The position numbers and the translations under genes were made by a program. From the NCBI GenBank assembly GCA_027064665.1, contig JAMOPH010000399.1:1-5867 (forward strand): a stretch of 5,867 nucleotides of DNA, written 5' to 3'. This document shows, piece after piece, positions 1-5,867 of this stretch. How positions within the stretch are numbered: position 1 is the stretch's first letter; every line of letters starts with the position of its first letter. The DNA comes from a bacterium (GTDB lineage: Bacteria > UBP14 > UBA6098 > B30-G16). The notes under the pieces are model-generated. The model saw nothing but the letters and a program-made list of their open reading frames with translations. It searched no databases and was not told the origin of the DNA.

Positions 1-1
1 G

Positions 2-1981
2 GAGTTGACGGTTGATGCGCCGGAAAATCTCCCCCGCGGCGCGACACAGATTGCCCTAAATATATCCTCTGCCGGGAATCCCGTGGATTCGGCGCTGGTA
101 TCGGTGTGGTTCTTTGACGGCGACCCAATAACGATTTTCTCCGCCGGCGATGGTTCGGCGGTCGTGCCGCTTCCCGCAGAGCAGGCCCTTGCCGCAGACA
201 GTTTCTCTCTGGTGGTGTCCAAGCCGGACTATGCGCCGTTTAAGACGGTAGTGCACATCTCCGGGGAGAGCCGCACCGCTCTGGCGGGATGCATTTTGCT
301 GGACAGCACCACCGACTCAACCAACGGCAACGGCGACGGTTTCCCCTCCCCCGGCGAGACAATAGCGCTGGTGCCAGAGGTGGCTAACATCTCCGGCGAG
401 GACCTCCCGGACATCACCGTAAAAATTCTCCCCGACACTATGTTTGAGATTGTGGACTCCGTCTCGGCGATTGCAGAAATCCCCGCTGGCGACACGGTCT
501 CCGGCGATGCGGTTATAATTGCCCTTTCTCACGAAATTCCCGACAGTTTCCAGATGGGGGTCCGATTTGCCATATCTTACGGCGCCGGGACAGACACGGC
601 GGCATATTTGCTCAACATCCGTGCGCCGCTTTTGAAAATAGAGGGGATCACGCCGGCGGGCGACAGCATTCTCTCGCCGGGCGAGACCTCGGAAATCCTG
701 ATGCGCATAAAGAACATCGGCTCGGTGCCCACCCACGACGGCGAACTGCATCTGTCGGGCGGGATAAGGGTTCTGCCCGTCTCCGACGGCACAATTCCCG
801 CAATTCCGCCGGACAGCGAAGGGGTCTCGGTGGGAATATCTGTTTCTGCCGACGACGGCTTAATCAACGGAATTGTGGACCATCTGACGCTGGAGTTTGA
901 CGATGGATTTTACCGCCAGCGGTTGGAACTTCCCATCACGGTGGGGGAGATAACCAGTTCCACCTTCGGCGGACCGGATATAAGGGGATACTACTGCTAT
1001 GACAACACGGACATAGAGTCCGGGCGGGCGCCGGAATACGAGTGGATTGAGATTTCGCCGTATGAGGGCGGCGACGGAACCGACCTCAACCTCGGCGACG
1101 ACGAGACCGCCAACATCCCGCTTCCGTTCACCTTCAATTACTACGGCATCAACTACGACACCATCGGCGTGTGTTCCAACGGCTGGATAGGGCTTGGCGC
1201 CATAGAGACCTGGATTTTCAACAACTTTTACAACCGTCCGCTGCCGGACCCCTCCGGACCGTGGGGTATGATATGCCCGTTCTGGGATGACCTTGATCCA
1301 TCTGTGGTTGAGGGGGATGGCGTTTTCTACAAATACATTGAGGACCGGCACATTTTCGTGATAGAGTGGCACACGGTCAACGCCCACGACAGGACGACCG
1401 TGGAGTGGTTTGAGGTGATTCTGCGGGACCCGGCGTATTATCCTGCGCCGGCGGATGTGGGCGAGATATTGTTCCAGTATCGTGAAATCGCCGATGTGGA
1501 CTCCCTTGAGGGCGACCCGAACTCGCTGGCGGAATACTCCACGATAGGCATTGAAGACCCGACACAGAGCGTGGCGATACAATACAAGTTCTGCGGGGAA
1601 CTGGCGCCCCACGCCGCAGAGATTGAGCCGGGAAGAGCAATCCTGTTCACCACCAATCCGCCGACTGCGGTGGACACCTCCGAAATTCATTCTGCCCCCA
1701 AGCCGAAAAAATTTGACCTGTCTGCGGCGCCAAATCCGTTCAATTCGGCGCAAAGAATTTCCATATCTCTGCCGGAGAACTCTCATCTGCGGGTGGAGAT
1801 AACTGACCTTGCCGGGCGGGTGGTGCGTGTGCTGTACGATGGCACACATCCCGCCGGCGAAAGGCAGATTGTGTGGGACGGCAAGTCCGGGGGCGGTGTC
1901 CCGCTCTCGTCGGGAATCTATCTCATAAGGGCGAAAACCGACAATCACTCCATAACCCGCAAGACCGTGCTGATTAAATAA
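2..1981 (+). CDS. Secreted multi-domain protein with C-terminal FlgD-Ig/T9SS-like sorting domain (partial, 5' end missing)
   Basis: C-terminal part of a large exported surface or secreted protein. The frame is open to the left edge (GAG at 2-4), and the TTG at 5 has no properly spaced ribosome site, so the true start lies upstream. Domains are numbered from the TTG codon. Residues 5-90 form an Ig/carboxypeptidase-regulatory-like beta segment of the sort that follows the catalytic domain in C25 (gingipain-type) peptidases. Residues 98-205 and 207-315 are two related beta-domains, each with an SPGE motif; the first also has an acidic GNGDG turn that could bind calcium. Residues 327-550 are a beta-rich domain with IPLPF, SNGW, PFWDDL, EW and ILFQY motifs and a terminal FTT. 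Residues 570-658 are a FlgD-Ig-like tail (PNPFN, LAGRVV, SGIY, final basic VLIK) resembling type IX secretion sorting domains. A C25 or other secreted protease is my best guess for the whole gene, but no catalytic residues are visible. Convergent with the ftsZ operon. Confidence 0.88.
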   Translation, partial: ELTVDAPENLPRGATQIALNISSAGNPVDSALVSVWFFDGDPITIFSAGDGSAVVPLPAEQALAADSFSLVVSKPDYAPFKTVVHISGESRTALAGCILLDSTTDSTNGNGDGFPSPGETIALVPEVANISGEDLPDITVKILPDTMFEIVDSVSAIAEIPAGDTVSGDAVIIALSHEIPDSFQMGVRFAISYGAGTDTAAYLLNIRAPLLKIEGITPAGDSILSPGETSEILMRIKNIGSVPTHDGELHLSGGIRVLPVSDGTIPAIPPDSEGVSVGISVSADDGLINGIVDHLTLEFDDGFYRQRLELPITVGEITSSTFGGPDIRGYYCYDNTDIESGRAPEYEWIEISPYEGGDGTDLNLGDDETANIPLPFTFNYYGINYDTIGVCSNGWIGLGAIETWIFNNFYNRPLPDPSGPWGMICPFWDDLDPSVVEGDGVFYKYIEDRHIFVIEWHTVNAHDRTTVEWFEVILRDPAYYPAPADVGEILFQYREIADVDSLEGDPNSLAEYSTIGIEDPTQSVAIQYKFCGELAPHAAEIEPGRAILFTTNPPTAVDTSEIHSAPKPKKFDLSAAPNPFNSAQRISISLPENSHLRVEITDLAGRVVRVLYDGTHPAGERQIVWDGKSGGGVPLSSGIYLIRAKTDNHSITRKTVLIK

Positions 1982-2009
1982 AAAAACCGCATCCTTTCAC
2001 AGGATGCGG
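1976..2009 (-). terminator. Rho-independent terminator of the murB-ftsQ-ftsA-ftsZ operon
   Basis: A 9-bp perfect stem pairs CCGCATCCT (1987-1995) with AGGATGCGG (2001-2009) around a 5-nt loop. Read on the - strand, the hairpin is followed at once by seven Ts (1986-1980), then A and TTT, the classic intrinsic terminator layout. It lies about 40 nt beyond the ftsZ stop codon. On the + strand the stem is followed by CTTGGCAACT, not a T-tract, so it should work mainly for the - strand unit. The T-tract overlaps the last codon and stop of the opposing + strand gene. Confidence 0.9.
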
Positions 2010-2049
2010 CTTGGCAACTGGGTTTATGAGGTTGCTTCTGGTGTGGGGG

Positions 2050-3396
2050 TTATCCGTTTGAAGCCTTGCGCTTTCTCAGAAATGCGGGGACATCGTAGTC
2101 GTCGGGGCTGAAATCCAAAAGTCCTGCAGAGGATTCCTGCGGTGCAGATTCCACCTCTGGTGGTGTTTCATTCACCGGTGCAGGCTTAGGCTGAGTCTCA
2201 ACAGGCTCTTCAGGAGAGATGAATGTCGGGCTGTAATTTTCGCGCGGTGCGTCGTAGGATTCGCGGTGTCTTCTCTCGGCGGGCTCGGCATAGCGGCGGG
2301 CATAGACCTCCTGACGGCGCACCGGCTCACTCTCGGAATACCCCGATGAGAATATATCCTCCTGGCGCGGCTGGGCGATTCTTTCGGCGATACTTCTGGG
2401 GGTAGCCCGAACCTGCCTCTGCTTGCGCTGGAACCCCGCGGCGATGACGGTGACCTTGACACGGTCGGTCATCTCCTCGTCAATAATCACGCCGAACTTT
2501 ATATCGGCGTCGGGACCCGCGCGGTCGGAGATGAGGTTTGCGGCATCGGCGGCATCGGGCAGGGAGAGATTTGGTCCGCCGGTGATGTTGATGAGAACGC
2601 CCTTGGCGCCGGTAATCTGGATGTCATCCAGCAGGGGGCAGGTGATGGCGCGGTTTGCCGCCTCCACAGGACCTTCCTCCAGCGTGGCAATCCCGGTGCC
2701 CATAATGGCATCGCCGCCGCGGTCCTTGAGAATTGACCGCACATCGGAGAAATCAAGATTGATGTAGCCCGGCTTGGTTATCAATTCGGAAATCCCCTGC
2801 GTGGCGTTGAGTAAAACCTCATCAGCCTTCTGGAACGCCTCAATGAATGTGGTCTGCCGCTCAACGATGGACAGGAGTTTCTCGTTGGGGATGACGATAA
2901 GCGTGTCCACGATGGACTTGAGGTTTTCAATTCCGCGTTCGGCGTTCTCAAGGCGTTTGCGCCCCTCAAAGTTGAAGGGCTTTGTCACCACCGCGACGGT
3001 GAGGATATCCATCTCCTTGGCGATTTTGGCGATGACAGGTGATGCACCGGTTCCGGTGCCGCCGCCCATTCCCGCGGTGATAAAGAGCATATCCACGCCC
3101 TCAAGGTGCTCGGCGATGATGTCGCGGTCTTCTTCTGCGGCTTTCTGCCCGATTTCGGGGTCACCGCCGGCACCCAGCCCGCGGGTCAGTTGCTTGCCGA
3201 TGCAGATTTTCACCGGGGCGGCACTGCGGGCGAGCACCTGGTTGTCCGTGTTGACAACCACAAAATCCACCTCGCTCAATCCCGCAGCAATCATTCTGTT
3301 GACCGCATTGACCCCCGCACCACCGACGCCGATCACCATCAGCCGCGCCGGCGACGCCAACTGCTCCTCAACATCCTGTGCTAACTCAAATACCAT
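2050..3396 (-). CDS. ftsZ: Cell division protein FtsZ
   Basis: Tubulin-like GTPase that polymerises at midcell into the Z-ring and recruits the divisome; cytoplasmic. It is 448 aa, slightly longer than the common 350-400 because of its linker. The N-terminal nucleotide-binding domain has [13 protein letters not shown] at 23-35, NTD at 49-51 and the tubulin signature GGGTGTG at 111-117. The synergy (T7) loop has N213, D215 and D218, the residues that complete GTP hydrolysis in the neighbouring subunit. The C-terminal core domain ends near F322. Residues 323-431 form a low-complexity linker, Arg-rich and then Pro/Glu-rich. Residues 434-444 are the conserved C-terminal peptide (core DVPAFLRKR), which binds FtsA and other partners in known species. 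The ATG at 3396 has a strong GGAGGT 5 nt upstream. It is last in the operon, 38 nt after ftsA and about 40 nt before a terminator. All key residues are present, so it should be functional. Confidence 0.98.
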   Translation of the reverse strand: MVFELAQDVEEQLASPARLMVIGVGGAGVNAVNRMIAAGLSEVDFVVVNTDNQVLARSAAPVKICIGKQLTRGLGAGGDPEIGQKAAEEDRDIIAEHLEGVDMLFITAGMGGGTGTGASPVIAKIAKEMDILTVAVVTKPFNFEGRKRLENAERGIENLKSIVDTLIVIPNEKLLSIVERQTTFIEAFQKADEVLLNATQGISELITKPGYINLDFSDVRSILKDRGGDAIMGTGIATLEEGPVEAANRAITCPLLDDIQITGAKGVLINITGGPNLSLPDAADAANLISDRAGPDADIKFGVIIDEEMTDRVKVTVIAAGFQRKQRQVRATPRSIAERIAQPRQEDIFSSGYSESEPVRRQEVYARRYAEPAERRHRESYDAPRENYSPTFISPEEPVETQPKPAPVNETPPEVESAPQESSAGLLDFSPDDYDVPAFLRKRKASNG

Positions 3397-3401
3397 CTCA
3401 C

Positions 3402-3407
3402 ACCTCC
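3402..3407 (-). promoter_or_regulatory. Strong ribosome binding site of ftsZ
   Basis: On the - strand GGAGGT lies 5 nt before the ftsZ ATG, a near-perfect anti-16S match. It suits FtsZ, which is usually the most abundant divisome protein and needs more translation than ftsA. It fixes the ftsZ start at 3396. Confidence 0.85.
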
Positions 3408-3434
3408 ATTTTATTTAGTTAGTTTTTCAAACCC

Positions 3435-4667
3435 TTATAATTGCCGCAGTATCCACCTTTTTATCCTGTCCCAGAAAGCGGGAATTTTGCCCTTTTTTGC
3501 CTCCACCTGCTCGTAAAGTCTTTTTCTCTCAAACGAGATGTTCAAAGTTCCCCAGACTGTATGGAAATCCGGGGTGTTCATACCGTCCGGGATGGGCATA
3601 ACATCGCCGGGAAGCCCGACTCTGGCGGGCGCCTTGACCACTTTCTCCACCAAATCCACTATGTGCGGCGTGATAGATGTCCCGCCGGTGAGCACAATCC
3701 CGGCAGAATAATCGTCGCCTGTGGGATCTATTCCGCTCTGGACAAGGGAATCTTTCGCCATAGAGATTATCTCCTCTAATCGGGCTTCCATAATCATCGC
3801 CACGAACGAGCGGTCAACGATTCGCGGCTCTCTGCCACCTATTCCGGGAAGTTCAACCTTCTGGTCGGCGGGCACCAACTGCTCAACTGCGCATCCGTGC
3901 TCAATTTTGACCTTCTCCGCCTCCTTCCGCGGGAGTTTGAGTCCCACCATAAGGTCGTGGGTGACGCTCTCGCCGGCGTAGGGTATGGTGAAAATTGCGG
4001 TCGGGCGCCTGTTCTTGTAGGCGACCACATCCGTGGTGCCCGCACCGATATCAATCATCACCGCGCCTAATTCCTTCTCCTCCTCGGTGAGTATCGCGCG
4101 GGCAGAACCGACTGGCGACGCCACAACATCGGTCACCTCAAGGTCAAGTTCCTCCATAACGCGCATAAGATTTGCCACGGCGGCGGAATCCGCGACGAAC
4201 AGAAACAGGTCGCACTCCACCTTTGACGCCGCCATACCGATGGGGTCATCAACGCCGGGGTTGCCGTCAACCACGAAATCCGCGACGGCGTAATCAACCA
4301 CCTGCTTGTCCTCGGGGAGTGCGATGCTTTTGCCCGCCTCAATCGCCCGGACGATATCTGTGGGAGACACAGTGCCGCGGTCCTTGGGCACCGGGGCAAT
4401 GCCGTGCCCTTTTATGATTTTGGTCGGATATCCGCCGAACGCCACGCTGACCTTTTTGACCTTCAACTGCGCCTGCTTTTCGGCAATTTTGAGGGCGGAA
4501 ATCACCCCCTGTTCCGCCTTGTGGATATTGACCACCGTTCCGCGCACGACCCCCTCCACCGGAGCGATGCCGAACCCGCGCACGACAAGTCCTTCGGCGG
4601 TGTTCTCCGCTATAACAACCGCCACCTTGGCGGTGCCTATATCTATGCTCGCTAAAATCTCATCCAT
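3435..4667 (-). CDS. ftsA: Cell division protein FtsA
   Basis: Actin/Hsp70-fold ATPase that tethers FtsZ filaments to the inner face of the cytoplasmic membrane and helps recruit later division proteins. It is 410 aa, normal for the family. Residues 8-14 (IDIGTAK) are the phosphate-1 motif, 204-214 (MIDIGAGTTDV) the phosphate-2 motif, and 325-333 (VLTGGTSIT) the adenosine motif. The 1C subdomain, which replaces the actin 1B domain in FtsA, should fall around residues 80-165. The last 16 residues (from 395: IPAFWDRIKRWILRQL) are an amphipathic basic/aromatic helix, the expected membrane-targeting sequence. I chose the ATG at 4667 because the protein then begins directly at the phosphate-1 strand and a GGAG lies 7 nt upstream; an in-frame TTG at 4721 would add 18 residues rich in Arg/Lys that lack family support. 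The start overlaps the ftsQ stop by 8 nt (ATGGATGA), suggesting translational coupling. Confidence 0.97.
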   Translation of the reverse strand: MDEILASIDIGTAKVAVVIAENTAEGLVVRGFGIAPVEGVVRGTVVNIHKAEQGVISALKIAEKQAQLKVKKVSVAFGGYPTKIIKGHGIAPVPKDRGTVSPTDIVRAIEAGKSIALPEDKQVVDYAVADFVVDGNPGVDDPIGMAASKVECDLFLFVADSAAVANLMRVMEELDLEVTDVVASPVGSARAILTEEEKELGAVMIDIGAGTTDVVAYKNRRPTAIFTIPYAGESVTHDLMVGLKLPRKEAEKVKIEHGCAVEQLVPADQKVELPGIGGREPRIVDRSFVAMIMEARLEEIISMAKDSLVQSGIDPTGDDYSAGIVLTGGTSITPHIVDLVEKVVKAPARVGLPGDVMPIPDGMNTPDFHTVWGTLNISFERKRLYEQVEAKKGKIPAFWDRIKRWILRQL

Positions 4668-5415
4668 TTTCGGTCTCCGCGTTCTTTTTGTCCTCCGACA
4701 TCTTCGGCTTGAACCGGACAATCCCCTGCCCCGGGAAACGAAGGTCTATCTCATACGGCGAAATTGTGTCAGTGTCCAAATTCGCTATTATCACGCCCAG
4801 TTTCTCAAGTTCTGCCGGGTCGTCAGACATTTTCACCTCAATCCCGCTGCCCACCAGAACCAGACTGAACTGCCCTGCCTCGGGCGAGGAAATCTCGGAT
4901 ATCCGGTCAAGGAAATCGGGGTCGGTCTCGGCAATTCTGTTCAAAAACGCCACACTTCTGACCACCGAGGAATCCACCACAGGGCGATACGGCAAAGGCG
5001 AATAGTTTTCCGCCACATTGATGACCGGCAGACTCGCCACCCTGCGGGGGTCGTCAATCGGGATAGCCACGCCATCCCGGGAAACTCCCCATAGGGTTCC
5101 GCAGTTGAGGAGATACACCGGCTTTTTCTCGTGAACCCAGATTATCACGCCGTCGGGGAAACTTCTGCGCACCGAGACAGAATCAATGCGACCATCGGCG
5201 GCAAGACGCCTTTCCGCCGCCGCAGTGGAAATCAAAAGCAGATTATCCCCCCGGGAAAACGGCAGTTTTTTGAGGACATCGTCCTCTGTGAGGTTCTCAA
5301 GCCCGTAAATCTCAATTCGCCTGAGCGCCAGAGTGGGGCTGGTCAGAACCCACACTGTCCCCATACACGCAAGGGCAAACACCACAAGGGCGATATGTAT
5401 CATCCTCTTTTTCAT
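4660..5415 (-). CDS. ftsQ: Cell division protein FtsQ (DivIB family)
   Basis: Single-pass inner-membrane protein that links early division proteins to the septal peptidoglycan machinery; in characterised species it forms a complex with FtsB and FtsL. It is 251 aa, close to the family norm. A short basic cytoplasmic start (MKKR) precedes one hydrophobic segment at about residues 6-25, giving an N-in, C-out topology. A POTRA domain covers about 30-100 (RRIEIYGLENLTEDDV through DGVIIWVHEKKPV). The FtsQ/DivIB beta-domain covers about 100-236 and ends in a characteristic IDLRFPGQGIVRFKP strand. The last 14 residues are charged and probably disordered. The ATG at 5415 overlaps the murB stop as ATGA. 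GAGGAG is close upstream (2 nt from the G, or 4 nt counting GAGG), and the alternative ATG at 5403 would lose the basic residues before the membrane segment. Identification rests on fold pattern and position between murB and ftsA. Confidence 0.94.
   Translation of the reverse strand: MKKRMIHIALVVFALACMGTVWVLTSPTLALRRIEIYGLENLTEDDVLKKLPFSRGDNLLLISTAAAERRLAADGRIDSVSVRRSFPDGVIIWVHEKKPVYLLNCGTLWGVSRDGVAIPIDDPRRVASLPVINVAENYSPLPYRPVVDSSVVRSVAFLNRIAETDPDFLDRISEISSPEAGQFSLVLVGSGIEVKMSDDPAELEKLGVIIANLDTDTISPYEIDLRFPGQGIVRFKPKMSEDKKNAETENG
4675..4678 (-). promoter_or_regulatory. Ribosome binding site of ftsA inside the ftsQ 3' end
   Basis: On the - strand GGAG (in GCGGAGACC) sits 7 nt before the ATG at 4667 and within the last codons of ftsQ. 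Ribosomes finishing ftsQ would uncover it and could restart at once. It supports the ATG over the in-frame TTG further upstream. Confidence 0.6.
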
Positions 5416-5867
5416 ATCTCCTCGTCAAACCCGAGGGTTTTTATCTCAAGTTCTAATTCAACACCGAATTTTTTGAACACGGTCTGGCGGATGTGCCTTA
5501 TAATCGCCACGACATCGCTGGCTTTTGCGCCGCCGCGGTTGATTATGAAATTTGCGTGCACCTCGGAAACCTGCGCCCCGCCGACGGAGTATCCCTTGAG
5601 TCCGCACTCATCAATCAGTTTTCCGGCGTGCATCCCCGGCGGATTTTTGAACACGCATCCCGCGGAGCGCTCGTTCACCGGCTGGGTTTTCGCGCGCCGG
5701 GAAAGATACTCGGTAATCTCCGACCTTATTTTTTCCGGCTCCTTCTTCACAAGTTGCGCCTCGGCGGCGACTATGAGGGTGCCCTCCGGGATTTTCGCCC
5801 CCCGATAGTCCGGGGCAAGTTCCTCCGCGCTGAGGCGGACATATCCCTGTTGCGGCACCAGAAGTTC
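5412..5867 (-). CDS. murB: UDP-N-acetylenolpyruvoylglucosamine reductase MurB (partial, 5' end beyond window)
   Basis: FAD- and NADPH-dependent cytoplasmic enzyme that reduces UDP-GlcNAc-enolpyruvate to UDP-MurNAc, the second committed step of peptidoglycan precursor synthesis. Only the last 151 residues are here. The frame is open to the right edge, so the GTG at 5858 is an internal Val codon. The fragment shows the family's YR motif (DYRG), then QPVNERSAGCVFKNP at the active site, the GLKGYSVGGAQVSEVHANFIIN block, and the closing GVELELEIKTLG, whose last Glu matches the conserved catalytic glutamate. The FAD-binding N-terminal domain is missing because of the window edge. The compact substrate-binding region looks like type II MurB (Bacillus/Staphylococcus kind). 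The proton-donor position, Ser in the E. coli enzyme, is Cys here (codon at 5655-5657). It is coupled to ftsQ by a 4-nt ATGA overlap. Confidence 0.96.
   Translation of the reverse strand, partial: ELLVPQQGYVRLSAEELAPDYRGAKIPEGTLIVAAEAQLVKKEPEKIRSEITEYLSRRAKTQPVNERSAGCVFKNPPGMHAGKLIDECGLKGYSVGGAQVSEVHANFIINRGGAKASDVVAIIRHIRQTVFKKFGVELELEIKTLGFDEEI

Noticed and set aside
860..1948. A 362-codon open frame on the - strand inside the secreted-protein gene
   Set aside because: It lies wholly antisense to a gene with clear domain structure. Its translation is Arg/His/Val-rich with no recognisable motif, as expected for a shadow frame in G+C-rich coding DNA.
2014..2035. GCAAC/GTTGC inverted repeat just after the terminator, as a possible + strand terminator
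   Set aside because: Only a 5-bp stem with a 12-nt loop and no T-tract after it.
2774..3418. A 214-codon + strand open frame antisense to ftsZ
   Set aside because: Its translation is Ser/Pro/Thr/Ile-rich with no motif, and it mirrors the codon pattern of FtsZ, which is certain on the other strand.
3397..3434. A possible promoter for ftsZ in the ftsA-ftsZ gap (TATAAG-like box at the ftsA stop)
   Set aside because: The box overlaps the ftsA stop, no -35 element at proper spacing stood out, and the region is too AT-rich for a six-base match to mean much.
4668..4721. Longer FtsA starting at an in-frame TTG at 4721
   Set aside because: It would add 18 mostly Arg/Lys/Ser residues and overlap ftsQ by 62 nt. 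The ATG at 4667 has a GGAG at the right distance and matches the usual FtsA N-terminus.
4306..5094. A 262-codon + strand open frame across the ftsA/ftsQ junction
   Set aside because: It is antisense to two well-supported genes and has no motif.
5131..5808. A 225-codon + strand open frame antisense to ftsQ and murB
   Set aside because: It is a shadow of two confident genes. No domain or signal is visible in its translation.

Overview
The window carries two convergent transcription units. The left third (positions 2-1981, + strand) is the 3' part of a large gene for a secreted, multi-domain beta-sheet protein. Its start and probably its catalytic domain lie upstream of the window. The right two thirds (2050-5867, - strand) are the distal end of a division and cell wall (dcw) cluster in the order murB-ftsQ-ftsA-ftsZ. 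Its first visible gene, murB, is cut by the right edge.

The organism is a bacterium that makes peptidoglycan. It has fairly high G+C (about 55-60% by eye, not computed). The + strand protein ends in a FlgD-Ig-like tail of the 'PNPFN ... G ... W.G ... SGIY' kind. Together with paired 'SPGE' beta-domains and a C25-peptidase-style Ig segment, this architecture is common in the Fibrobacteres-Chlorobi-Bacteroidetes (FCB) superphylum and allied candidate phyla (WOR-3, Zixibacteria, Cloacimonetes, Latescibacteria types). That placement is an inference from architecture. No rRNA or other taxonomic marker was checked.

The dcw genes are tightly packed. murB and ftsQ overlap by 4 nt (ATGA), ftsQ and ftsA overlap by 8 nt (ATGGATGA), and ftsA and ftsZ are separated by 38 nt holding a strong Shine-Dalgarno site. 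MurB makes UDP-MurNAc for peptidoglycan. FtsQ is a bitopic divisome scaffold. FtsA is the actin-like anchor that tethers FtsZ filaments to the membrane through its C-terminal amphipathic helix. FtsZ is the GTPase that forms the Z-ring and ends in the conserved peptide that binds FtsA. No ddl gene sits between murB and ftsQ. The unit ends in a clear rho-independent terminator at 1976-2009, whose T-tract overlaps the last codons of the opposing gene.

I see no RNA gene, CRISPR array, insertion sequence or mobile element, and no gene-free stretch over 300 bases. I found no convincing new system. The points most worth a second look are the uncharacterised extracellular beta-domain in the + strand protein, the charge-segregated FtsZ linker, the Cys-for-Ser change at the MurB proton-donor position, and the shared 'PAF' motif at the C-termini of FtsA and FtsZ.
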